19,633 nt of DNA, from contig JBKPDY010000169.1 of assembly GCA_046728155.1 (NCBI GenBank), forward strand, positions 1 to 19,633. Reading direction: 5' to 3'. Made by a program: the position numbers and the translations under genes. The notes below the pieces were generated by a model. That model was not told where the DNA came from. It saw only the letters and a list, made by a program, of their open reading frames with translations, and did no database searches. Source of the stretch: CAWDLX01 sp046728155. GTDB lineage: Bacteria > Actinomycetota > Actinomycetes > Mycobacteriales > Micromonosporaceae. Every line of letters begins with the position of its first letter. The first letter of the stretch is position 1. Of the stretch, positions 1 to 7,029 are shown one piece after another.

Positions 1-30
1 GGTGCGCAGCGAGCGCGGAGGCGAGGCGGA

Positions 31-834
31 ATGACCGTGGATCCGAATGGCTCGGGCGACGAGCCCGACTCCGCGGGTTCTCCGCCCACGGACGACAGCT
101 CGCGGCGGTCATCGCGTCGGTGGGCGATCCTCGTGCCGGTCATCGCCACCCTCGCCGGTGTGCTCTTCACCACGACCGCCCGGACCTCCGCCGGGACCTC
201 GCTCCGCGATGATCGCCGGCCGGAACTCGCCAAGCTCATCACCGAGCAGGAGGCACAGGTCGCGAGCGAGGCGGCGACCGCGACCGGTCTCCAGGCCCGT
301 ATCGACGCGACGACGCGCGACCGCGCTCGATCGGACGGCCAGATCCGCCAGCAGACCGGGCGGGCCGATCGTGAGCAACAGGCGGCGGGGATGACGGCGC
401 TGCACGGTCCGGGTCTGATGGTCAGCCTCGACGACGCGCCCCGCCGGTCCGACGGCAGCTTGCCCTCGGGCGCGCGCCCCGACGATGTAGTCGTCCATCA
501 GCAGGACGTCCAGTCCGTCGTCAACGCTCTGTGGGCCGGCGGGGCCGAGGCGATGACCATCATGGGGGTACGGGTGATCTCGACGAGTGCCGTCCGCTGC
601 GTGGGCAACACGCTGCTGCTGCACGGGCGGGTGTACTCGCCACCGTTCACGATCGCTGCCATCGGCGACGCCGACCATCTGCGCGCGGCCCTCAGCGACG
701 ACCCCGGCGTCGGCGCCTTCCGCGGCGCGTCGTTGATGTTCGGCCTCGGATACCTCGTCGAGTCGAGCGATGACATCGTGGTGCCGGCGTTCGACGGCAC
801 GTTGACGCTCGACTACGCGCACGCGGAGCTGTAG
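31..834 (+). CDS. DUF881 family membrane-anchored envelope protein
   Basis: This 267-residue protein has a charged, Pro/Ser-rich N-terminus, one membrane helix at about residues 31-50 (WAILVPVIATLAGVLF), a Glu/Gln/Arg-rich probable coiled coil at 63-120, and a C-terminal globular part (about 120-265) with the HGPGLMVSLDD and DDVVVHQQD features of DUF881. The topology suggests a short cytoplasmic tail and an extracellular coiled coil plus domain. DUF881 proteins occur near division and cell-wall genes in Actinobacteria and Firmicutes, but their biochemical role is not established. The ATG is preceded by GGAGG at 17-21; the frame is open to the window edge with no better start seen. The stop TAG shares its last G with the GTG of the sortase gene (TAGTG), so the two are probably co-translated. 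Family assignment is from memory of the domain pattern. Confidence 0.85.
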   Translation: MTVDPNGSGDEPDSAGSPPTDDSSRRSSRRWAILVPVIATLAGVLFTTTARTSAGTSLRDDRRPELAKLITEQEAQVASEAATATGLQARIDATTRDRARSDGQIRQQTGRADREQQAAGMTALHGPGLMVSLDDAPRRSDGSLPSGARPDDVVVHQQDVQSVVNALWAGGAEAMTIMGVRVISTSAVRCVGNTLLLHGRVYSPPFTIAAIGDADHLRAALSDDPGVGAFRGASLMFGLGYLVESSDDIVVPAFDGTLTLDYAHAEL

Positions 835-1559
835 TGGACGAGACCGTCATTCTCCGGTTCCGGAGGCGGGAGCCGGCGTCCCATCGCAAGGGGCGGGAGC
901 GGGGATCTGTCCTCAGGTCGGCCGTGCGGGCCATCGGCGAGGCCATGATCACTATGGGTCTCGTCCTGCTGCTCTTCGCGGCGTACGAGATCTGGGGCAA
1001 GTCGGTGATCGTCAACGAGCACCAGCGGGATCTCGATTCCCAGCTCACCCAGCAATGGGCGCAGACTCCCGGGCCGTCGGCACTTCCGGTCCGACCGCCA
1101 CCTGGCGGCTCGATCGCCCGGTTGTTCATTCCGCGCCTCGGCAAGCACTGGGTGGTGGTCGAAGGCGTCTCCGAGGCCGACATCGCCTACGCACCCGGCC
1201 ACTATCCGAACACCGCGTTACCCGGCCAGGTCGGAAATTTCTCGGTCGCGGGGCACCGCACGCCAGCCATCTGGTGGGACCTCGACCGGGTACGGGTCGG
1301 CGATAAGATCGTCGCACAGACCAGGACCGCGTATTACATCTACACGGTCTCCTCGACCGAGATCGTCGACCCCACCGCGATCCAGGTCGTGGCCCCGGTG
1401 CCGGACCACCCCGGCGATCAGCCGACCGTAGCGATGCTGACGCTGACCACATGCAATCCCAAGTGGGACAACTACCAGCGGCTCGTCGTGCACGCGAGGC
1501 TCGACCAACCCCCGTGGCCGGCCGGCCGCGGCGCACCGCCGGAGATCGCGGGGAGCTGA
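834..1559 (+). CDS. Class E sortase (membrane-anchored transpeptidase)
   Basis: This 241-residue protein has a basic N-terminus, a membrane helix at about 33-54 and an extracytoplasmic sortase barrel at about 90-225. The catalytic triad is visible: His141 in VAGHRT, Cys207 in the TLTTC motif, and Arg216 in NYQRLVVHARL. Sortases cleave a sorting signal on secreted proteins and link them to peptidoglycan or pilin amino groups. The N-terminal anchor, the TLTTC motif and the position between DUF881 and trpG-like genes fit the actinobacterial class E group, which favours LAXTG-like signals. The GTG start overlaps the upstream stop by one base and has GGAG at 825-828. A 56-codon gene starts one base after its stop. 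A candidate, degenerate substrate lies at 18570-19196. Catalytic residues are seen; the class is inferred from context. Confidence 0.92.
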   Translation: MDETVILRFRRREPASHRKGRERGSVLRSAVRAIGEAMITMGLVLLLFAAYEIWGKSVIVNEHQRDLDSQLTQQWAQTPGPSALPVRPPPGGSIARLFIPRLGKHWVVVEGVSEADIAYAPGHYPNTALPGQVGNFSVAGHRTPAIWWDLDRVRVGDKIVAQTRTAYYIYTVSSTEIVDPTAIQVVAPVPDHPGDQPTVAMLTLTTCNPKWDNYQRLVVHARLDQPPWPAGRGAPPEIAGS

Positions 1560-1560
1560 C

Positions 1561-1731
1561 ATGTACGGATGGATCTGGCGCAAGCTCCCGTTCGGGCTGC
1601 CCGGCAAGCTGATCGGCTCCGCGCTGCTCATCGCCGGCGCCGTGGTCGTACTGTGGCTCTGGGTCTTCCCGGCCGCCGAACCGCTGCTGCCGTTCGACGA
1701 CGTCCAGGTGACCAATGGGCAGAATCCCTGA
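1561..1731 (+). CDS. Small single-pass membrane protein (56 aa)
   Basis: The ORF starts with ATG one base after the sortase stop, with GGGGAG at about 1550-1555 inside the sortase 3' end as ribosome binding site. The protein is 56 residues: a short aromatic/basic N-terminus (MYGWIWRKLPFGLPGK), a hydrophobic helix at about residues 18-37 (IGSALLIAGAVVVLWLWVFP), and a short acidic/polar tail ending TNGQNP. I recognise small membrane proteins of this shape at the same place, between sortase and glutamine amidotransferase genes, in actinobacterial genomes, but no function is known to me. Its very tight packing supports co-translation with the sortase, so a role near the sortase or the envelope is possible but unproven. 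Confidence 0.8.
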   Translation: MYGWIWRKLPFGLPGKLIGSALLIAGAVVVLWLWVFPAAEPLLPFDDVQVTNGQNP

Positions 1732-1740
1732 CGCCCATCG

Positions 1741-1750
1741 AAGGAGGTGA
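1741..1750 (+). promoter_or_regulatory. Exceptionally strong Shine-Dalgarno for the amidotransferase gene
   Basis: The sequence AAGGAGGTGA is a full 10-base complement of the conserved 3' end of bacterial 16S rRNA. It sits 6 bases before the GTG at 1757 and fixes that codon as the start. It lies in the 25-base gap after the 56-aa gene, so this gene can be initiated independently of its upstream neighbours. Confidence 0.85.
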
Positions 1751-1756
1751 CCGAGG

Positions 1757-2404
1757 GTGCGGATATTTGTCCTCGACAACTACGACTCGTTCGTCTACAA
1801 CCTGGTCCAGTACCTCGGCCAACTCGGGGTCGAGTGCGATGTGTTCCGCAATGACGAGATCACCGTGGCGGAGGTGGGCCGCTCGCGCCCCGAGGGTGTA
1901 CTGCTCTCACCTGGCCCGGGCACGCCGACCCGCGCCGGCATCATGCTCGACCTCATCCGGGCGTACGCGGGCGAGTTCCCGATCTTCGGAGTCTGCCTGG
2001 GCCATCAGGGCTTGGGCGAGGCCTACGGCGCGGTCATCGACCGGGCACCGGAACTGCTGCACGGCAAAACTTCGGAGGTCACGCATGAGGGCGCCGGGGT
2101 ACTCGCCGGCCTCCCCGATCCGTTCACGGGTACGCGGTACCACTCACTGGCCGTGGTCGAGTCGACCCTGTCGGACGAGTTCGAGGTGACCGGGCGCACC
2201 GTCGACTCCGGTCTGGTCATGGCGATGCGTCACCGCACGCTGCCGCTGGAGGGCGTGCAGTTCCATCCGGAGTCCGTGCTCACCCAGGGCGGGCACCTCA
2301 TGCTCGCCAATTGGCTGGCCGTGTGCGGGTACCCGGCCGCCCGCGACCGTGCGCCGGAGCTCGCCGCGCAGGTCGAAGCCCGCCGCATAGCCGCGTTCGC
2401 CTGA
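1757..2404 (+). CDS. pabA/trpG: Class I glutamine amidotransferase, anthranilate / aminodeoxychorismate synthase component II
   Basis: This 215-residue protein is a complete class I glutamine amidotransferase. It starts with the family signature MRIFVLDNYDSFVYNL, has the oxyanion-loop SPGPGTP at about 51-57, the nucleophile Cys80 in FGVCLGHQ, and the His170/Glu172 pair in VQFHPESV. It releases ammonia from glutamine for a chorismate-using partner (TrpE-like or PabB-like), giving anthranilate (tryptophan) or 4-amino-4-deoxychorismate (folate). No partner subunit is in the window, so the two roles cannot be separated; copies at this locus next to pknB are commonly annotated either way. It is initiated from a perfect Shine-Dalgarno. 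It converges with pknB, with only 26 bases between the two stop codons. Confidence 0.93.
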   Translation: MRIFVLDNYDSFVYNLVQYLGQLGVECDVFRNDEITVAEVGRSRPEGVLLSPGPGTPTRAGIMLDLIRAYAGEFPIFGVCLGHQGLGEAYGAVIDRAPELLHGKTSEVTHEGAGVLAGLPDPFTGTRYHSLAVVESTLSDEFEVTGRTVDSGLVMAMRHRTLPLEGVQFHPESVLTQGGHLMLANWLAVCGYPAARDRAPELAAQVEARRIAAFA

Positions 2405-2408
2405 CTCA

Positions 2409-2421
2409 ACCCGCGCCGGGT
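2409..2421. terminator. Weak candidate hairpin between convergent trpG and pknB
   Basis: In the 26-base gap between the convergent stops, ACCCG and CGGGT form a 5-bp stem with a 3-base loop. There is no U-tract in the plus direction and only TT in the minus direction. It is the only dyad in the gap, so it may act as a short bidirectional terminator, but the support is thin. Confidence 0.25.
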
Positions 2422-2430
2422 CGGCCGGGG

Positions 2431-4158
2431 TCAGCCGGTCGGCGGCGGCGTCGTCGGCGGCGTGGTCGGCGGCGGCGTGGTCGGCTGGGCGACCTGGCCG
2501 ACGAAAATGGTGACCGGCACCGACGGAACCCGCTTCGCCCCGGCCGCCGGATCCACGTCGATAACGATGCCGTCCAGGTTCGGATCGGTGACCTCACGGT
2601 CGACGACGCTCACGTTGGTGAATCCCCGGTCGGCCAGCACCGCCTTGTATTCGTTGGCGGTGTAATTCTTGCCGGCAAAATCGGGGATCACCCTCAGGTT
2701 CCCCTTGGAGACCTGCAGCGTGACTTCCTGACCCTCGTTGACGGTCTGGCCGGGGGCCGGATTGACCGCGACCACGGTGTCCTTCGGCTGATCACCATCG
2801 ACCGGAGTCGACTTGACGGTGAGGTGCAGCGCCTCCAGCTGTGCCTTCGCCGTCGCCAGCGGTTCGCCGACCAGCGTGCTCGGGATCTGGACGGTGCCCG
2901 GTCCGCCGCACCACGTATAGCCGACGGTCGTTCCCTCCGTGACCTGCGAGCCGGCAGTTGGGCTCTGGGTGAGCACGATGTTCTGCTGCCTCGGATCCGG
3001 ACACGTGCTGACCTTGGGGTCACCCCGGAGGTTGAGCTCGGAGAGCATCTGGGCCGCCTGGTCCTTCGACTGGCCGGTCAGCGTCGGCACGGTCTGCTTC
3101 GACGGCAGCTGGGCGAAGTACAGCCCGGCGATGATCGCGCCGACGGCGAGGGCGCCGAGAGTGACCAGAGCGGTGATGGCCCACCCCGAGGTGCGGCGGC
3201 GGCGCGAGTCGCCGACCCGGGCTGGCATCGGTCGAGGGCCGCCGCTCGTGGGTCGCTGCATCACGGTCGCGATGGCCCGGTCAGTCGGCGGCAGCACCGG
3301 TTCGGCGTAGACCGGCCGCCCGGCGGCCGCGCGTTGCAGATCGGCGCGCATCTCGCCGGCGCTCTGGTACCGGTTCAGCGGGTTCTTCGCCAGCGCCTTG
3401 AGCACGATCGCGTCTACAGCTGGCGGGACATCCCGGTTGATCGTGCTCGGTGGCTTGGCGTCCTCCCGTACGTGCTGGTAGGCGACCGACACCGGGCTGT
3501 CTCCAACGAACGGCGGTTGGCCGCAGAGCAGCTCGTAGAGGACACATCCGGTGGCGTAGACGTCTGAGCGCGCGTCGACGGTCTCGCCCCGGGCCTGCTC
3601 CGGTGAGAGGTACTGGGCGGTGCCGATCACGGCAGAGGTCTGCGTCATCGTCGATGCACCGCTCGCCAGTGCGCGGGCGATGCCGAAGTCCATCACCTTG
3701 ACCTGCCCGTTCTGCGTGAGCATCACGTTTCCGGGCTTGATGTCGCGGTGGATGATGCCGTGCCGGTGGCTGAAGTCGAGTGCCGCGGCGATCTCCGCGG
3801 TGATCTCCAGCGCCCGCCGCGGCATGATCCGCCCCTCGGTCGCCAGAACCTCCTTGAGGGTTCGCCCGTTGACGAACTCCATCACGATGTACGGCAGGCT
3901 CTCGCCGGTGGCCCCCTGCTCCTCGCCCGTGTCGTAGACCGCGACGATCGCGGGGTGGTTCAGTGATGCGGCGTTCTGGGCCTCCCGCCGGAACCGGAGC
4001 TGGAATGTGTCGTCCCGCGCCAGATCGGTGCGCAGCATCTTGATGGCGACGTCACGCCCGAGGCGCAGGTCGCGACCCTTGTGCACCTCCGCCATGCCGC
4101 CGTACCCGAGCAGCTCGCCGACCTGGTACCTCCCCCCGAGGAGGCGGGCCTGCGTCAT
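2431..4158 (-). CDS. pknB: Ser/Thr protein kinase with PASTA repeats
   Basis: This 575-residue receptor kinase has a Hanks-type domain at about 11-275: glycine-rich loop GYGGMAEV, Lys40 in VAIK, HRD at 137-139, DFG at 157-159, and TMTQT in the activation loop, where T172 and T174 match the autophosphorylated pair of mycobacterial PknB. A basic juxtamembrane stretch leads to a membrane helix at about 326-349. Three PASTA-like repeats follow (about 355-417, 421-487, 488-555), then a Thr/Pro tail to 575. PASTA domains bind muropeptides or lipid II, and the kinase phosphorylates division and wall-synthesis proteins. The family often has four PASTA repeats; I count three. The first contains two cysteines (C386 and C417), possibly a disulfide. 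The ATG overlaps the pknA stop (ATGA), with AAGGG upstream. It is the last gene of the fhaA-pknB operon. Confidence 0.96.
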   Translation of the reverse strand: MTQARLLGGRYQVGELLGYGGMAEVHKGRDLRLGRDVAIKMLRTDLARDDTFQLRFRREAQNAASLNHPAIVAVYDTGEEQGATGESLPYIVMEFVNGRTLKEVLATEGRIMPRRALEITAEIAAALDFSHRHGIIHRDIKPGNVMLTQNGQVKVMDFGIARALASGASTMTQTSAVIGTAQYLSPEQARGETVDARSDVYATGCVLYELLCGQPPFVGDSPVSVAYQHVREDAKPPSTINRDVPPAVDAIVLKALAKNPLNRYQSAGEMRADLQRAAAGRPVYAEPVLPPTDRAIATVMQRPTSGGPRPMPARVGDSRRRRTSGWAITALVTLGALAVGAIIAGLYFAQLPSKQTVPTLTGQSKDQAAQMLSELNLRGDPKVSTCPDPRQQNIVLTQSPTAGSQVTEGTTVGYTWCGGPGTVQIPSTLVGEPLATAKAQLEALHLTVKSTPVDGDQPKDTVVAVNPAPGQTVNEGQEVTLQVSKGNLRVIPDFAGKNYTANEYKAVLADRGFTNVSVVDREVTDPNLDGIVIDVDPAAGAKRVPSVPVTIFVGQVAQPTTPPPTTPPTTPPPTG

Positions 4159-5465
4159 CGTTTCAGCCCTTCATCCGTGCCCGCTCCGTCCCCCACCAGG
4201 ACGGCGTAGCCCACTGTCGTGTCACGCCCCACTCTGCCCCCAGTGACGGCCGCGACGCCATTGCCTGCACCCGAGGCGAGAACCACATGGGCCGTCCCGG
4301 TGCCGGACGGGCCGAGCGACCCACTGCCGCGCCGTTGGTTCTGGAAGATCGCGACTGCGGCGCCGATGCAGATGGCAACCACCATGACGGCGACCACGAT
4401 GGCGATGATCAACCCCGTGCTGACCTGCCGCTGCTGCGGCACCGGCGTGGTCAGGTATCCGGGGGGGATCTGTCCGCCCGGGCGGTAGACCGGTGCCGAC
4501 GCCACACCGGGGACGGTAGGCCGTACCCCGGCCGGGACCGCGCCCGACGTCACGGGCGCCGCAACCGCGGTCGGGCCGCCAGAGACGGGCGGGCCGGGAG
4601 CCACACCCCCGGCGATCGGCCCAGCGGTCCGCGAGCCAGCGGATGCGAGATCCGCCGCGCAGCGACGGGCGACGCCGGCGAACGCGGACGCGGTCGGCCA
4701 CCGGGCGGCCGGGTCCTTGGCCATCGCCCGCTCCACGATCGCCCGGACCTGTGGCGGGATATCCGGCGGCAGGGGCGGCGGCGTCTCCCGAACGTGGCGC
4801 ATCGCTATCTCGAGCGGGTTGTCGCCCTCGAACGGTCGCCGGCCGGCCAGGCACTGGTAGGCCACCACACCGAGGGCATAGATATCGGAGAGTGCGGTCG
4901 CCTGCTCGCCCATCGCCTGCTCCGGCGAGATGTACGTGGCAGTCCCGAGGACGGAACCGGCCGCGGTGAGCTGTGCCGCCCCGGCCGATCGCGCGATGCC
5001 GAAGTCGGTCAACACGAGCGTGCCGTTCGGGCGCACGAGCAGGTTGCCCGGCTTCACGTCCCGGTGGACGATTCCCTTTTCGTGCGCGGCGTTCAGCGCG
5101 TCAGCGGCCTGGGCCACGAGCGCCATGGTGCGGGCCGGGGTGAGCCGACCGACGCGGGAGAGGGTCCGCGAGAGCGCGTCGCCCTCGACGTACTCCATGA
5201 CCAGGTACGCGCCGACGGCCGGATCGCTGCCGTAGTCGTAGATGTCGACGACTCCCGGGTGGTTGATCGTCGCCATCGTGCGCGCCTCCACCCGGAACCG
5301 CTCGGTGAAGCCGGTCTCCTCGAGCAGCGACGGCAGCAAGATCTTGACCGCGACTGTCCGGCCGAGGACGTCGTCGACGCAGCGCCAGACGTCGCCCATG
5401 CCGCCACTCGCGATCCGCTCCTCCAGCCGGTAGCGTCCGCCCAGTATCGTCCCGGGGCTGATCAT
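4155..5465 (-). CDS. pknA: Ser/Thr protein kinase PknA
   Basis: This 436-residue kinase has a Hanks domain at about 11-270: glycine loop ASGGMGDVW, Lys41 in VAVK, HRD at 134-136, DFG at 154-156 and SVLGTATYISPEQ after the activation loop. A Pro/Ala/Gly-rich linker (about 275-345) leads to one membrane helix at 351-374 and a short outside tail of about 60 residues without PASTA repeats, as in mycobacterial PknA. The kinase acts with PknB on division and wall enzymes. The start chosen is ATG at 5465 (MISPGTILGGRYRLEERI), with GAGGAGCGAGG upstream; the frame stays open about 64 codons further up, into pbpA, but that segment is not kinase-like. The stop overlaps the pknB start. The 52-base gap to pbpA is filled by a micro-ORF (5462-5518). 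Confidence 0.94.
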   Translation of the reverse strand: MISPGTILGGRYRLEERIASGGMGDVWRCVDDVLGRTVAVKILLPSLLEETGFTERFRVEARTMATINHPGVVDIYDYGSDPAVGAYLVMEYVEGDALSRTLSRVGRLTPARTMALVAQAADALNAAHEKGIVHRDVKPGNLLVRPNGTLVLTDFGIARSAGAAQLTAAGSVLGTATYISPEQAMGEQATALSDIYALGVVAYQCLAGRRPFEGDNPLEIAMRHVRETPPPLPPDIPPQVRAIVERAMAKDPAARWPTASAFAGVARRCAADLASAGSRTAGPIAGGVAPGPPVSGGPTAVAAPVTSGAVPAGVRPTVPGVASAPVYRPGGQIPPGYLTTPVPQQRQVSTGLIIAIVVAVMVVAICIGAAVAIFQNQRRGSGSLGPSGTGTAHVVLASGAGNGVAAVTGGRVGRDTTVGYAVLVGDGAGTDEGLKR

Positions 5466-5518
5466 CGCAACCTCGCTCCTCGGTCCAGACGACGCCGGCC
5501 CCGGACATCCGCGCTCAT
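5462..5518 (-). CDS. Micro-ORF bridging pbpA and pknA (18 codons), possible reinitiation relay
   Basis: The ATG at 5518-5516 uses the last base of the pbpA stop (TGATG). The frame reads MSADVRGRRRLDRGARLR and ends with a TGA that overlaps the pknA ATG (ATGA, 5465-5462). The Shine-Dalgarno of pknA lies inside it. The peptide is Arg-rich and I recognise no family, so its product may not matter; its value could be keeping ribosomes moving across the gap. Whether it is translated is unknown. Confidence 0.35.
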   Translation of the reverse strand: MSADVRGRRRLDRGARLR

Positions 5519-7029
5519 CACTTGACTTTCCCTGCCTCGATGGCGGCCCGCATAACCTGGCCGCCGATCGCGGTGGCCTGGCCGCTGCCGCCCGGACCGG
5601 CGTTCTGGATGAAGACGGCCACGGCGACGAGTGGTTCGCCGGTGGTGGTACGGGCATAGCCGATGAACCAACCGTGGTCCGGGGCGTCTCCGTTCTGCGC
5701 CGTGCCGGTCTTGCCGCCGACCTCGTAGCCCTGGATCTGTGCCCGGGTCCCGGTTCCGTCGCTGACGACGCTGTCCATCATCTGCCGCATCTGGCTGGCA
5801 ACCTCGGTGGTGATGGGCTGGCCCTTGATCTTCGTCTGGGTCTTGCCTCCCGCGACCGGTGTCAGGTCGGCGCGCTGCAGCGTGTCGATGACGTATGGCC
5901 GCATCTCGGTGCCGTTGTTGGCGATCGTGGCTGCGATCATCGCTGCCTGCAGCGGCGTGAAGCGGACCTCGCGCTGGCCGATGCACGACTGCGCCAGAGC
6001 CGCTTGGTCGACGCTACCGTCCGGGTTCTGGATCGCACCGGTGTGGCTGGCCACGACGTTCATCGCGTTGTCGTCGTCGCCGGTGAGGACGGGCGCCTCC
6101 TCGAATCCGAAGGCCTGCGCCATCTTTTTGACGTTGTCGGCGGTCACGGTCTCCACGCCGAGCCGGGCGAAGGCGGTGTTGCACGAGACGCGCAGGGCGT
6201 CCTGGAGGCGGAGCTGCTGCGGACAGACCACGCCCGGAGAGTTGTGGATCGGCGTAGTAGTGCCGGGGGCGGTGTAGCTGTCACCGCCCTTGATCACCGT
6301 ATCCGGCGTGAGCCCGCTGTAGGTCAGGGCAGCCGCGGCGACGATCGTCTTGAAGGTCGAACCGGGCGGGTAGGTATTCGAGACGGCCCGGTTCAGCAAC
6401 GGCTCGTCCGGTGCGTTCTTGAGCCTGTTGTACGCCGCGAGCGCGGTGTCCGTGTCGTGACTGGCAAGCGGGTTAGGGTCATAGCTCGGGGTCGAGGCCA
6501 ACGCGAGGATCGCTCCGGTCGTGGGGTCGAGGGCCACCACCGCGCCGACCTGCGAGCCGGTCGTGTTGTTGAGCAGCGCCTGGTACGCGGTGTCCTGTAC
6601 CTGCTTGCGAATGGTCAGGACGACGTTGCCGCCCTTGGCCTCCTTGCCGGTGAATGCCTCGAAGACCCGGTCGACGGTGAACGACTCCGCCGTCCCGTCG
6701 AGGAAGGCGTTCTCCATCCGTTCGACCCCGGTCGCGCCGAGCACGACGGGGCGGTATCCCACCACCGGCGCGTATGCCGGACCCATCGGGTACCTTCGCA
6801 GGTATTTCAGCGTGTCCTTGGTGACGGTGCTCGCCGCGGCCGACTGCCCGTCGATGACGATCGCGCCGCGCTGGCGCTCGTACGCATCCTGCTGGATCCG
6901 TACGCCGTTGTTGACCTGGTCGTTGCGGTACTTCTCGGCCCGGTACACCTGGATCACGTTCAGGTTCACGAAGAGCAGGCCGAACAGGATCATCATGACC
7001 ACGCCCGCCCGGCGCAGCGGCGCGTTCAC
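5518..7029 (-). CDS. pbpA: Class B penicillin-binding protein (peptidoglycan transpeptidase)
   Basis: This 503-residue protein has one N-terminal membrane anchor (about 9-28, VVMMILFGLLFVNLNV), a dimerisation/pedestal region (about 40-150) and a transpeptidase domain (about 155-500). The penicillin-binding motifs are in order: S224-T-F-K in PPGSTFK, S282-C-N in RVSCNTAF, and K440-T-G in GGKTGTAQ. It cross-links peptidoglycan strands outside the membrane and is the expected partner of the RodA-type polymerase encoded just upstream. The start is a GTG whose first bases overlap the rodA stop (GTGA, 7029-7026), with GAGGTGG (7040-7034) before it. In mycobacteria PbpA is a kinase substrate needed for division; the operon position fits this but it cannot be read from the sequence. 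Confidence 0.95.
   Translation of the reverse strand: MNAPLRRAGVVMMILFGLLFVNLNVIQVYRAEKYRNDQVNNGVRIQQDAYERQRGAIVIDGQSAAASTVTKDTLKYLRRYPMGPAYAPVVGYRPVVLGATGVERMENAFLDGTAESFTVDRVFEAFTGKEAKGGNVVLTIRKQVQDTAYQALLNNTTGSQVGAVVALDPTTGAILALASTPSYDPNPLASHDTDTALAAYNRLKNAPDEPLLNRAVSNTYPPGSTFKTIVAAAALTYSGLTPDTVIKGGDSYTAPGTTTPIHNSPGVVCPQQLRLQDALRVSCNTAFARLGVETVTADNVKKMAQAFGFEEAPVLTGDDDNAMNVVASHTGAIQNPDGSVDQAALAQSCIGQREVRFTPLQAAMIAATIANNGTEMRPYVIDTLQRADLTPVAGGKTQTKIKGQPITTEVASQMRQMMDSVVSDGTGTRAQIQGYEVGGKTGTAQNGDAPDHGWFIGYARTTTGEPLVAVAVFIQNAGPGGSGQATAIGGQVMRAAIEAGKVK

Noticed and set aside
2437..2480. GGCGGCGGCG / GTGGTCGGCGGC tandem-like repeats
   Set aside because: These are coding DNA for the Thr/Pro tail of PknB rather than an independent repeat element.
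2311..3567. 418-codon plus-strand open frame over pknB
   Set aside because: It overlaps the end of trpG and is antisense to pknB; Arg/Gly-rich noise.
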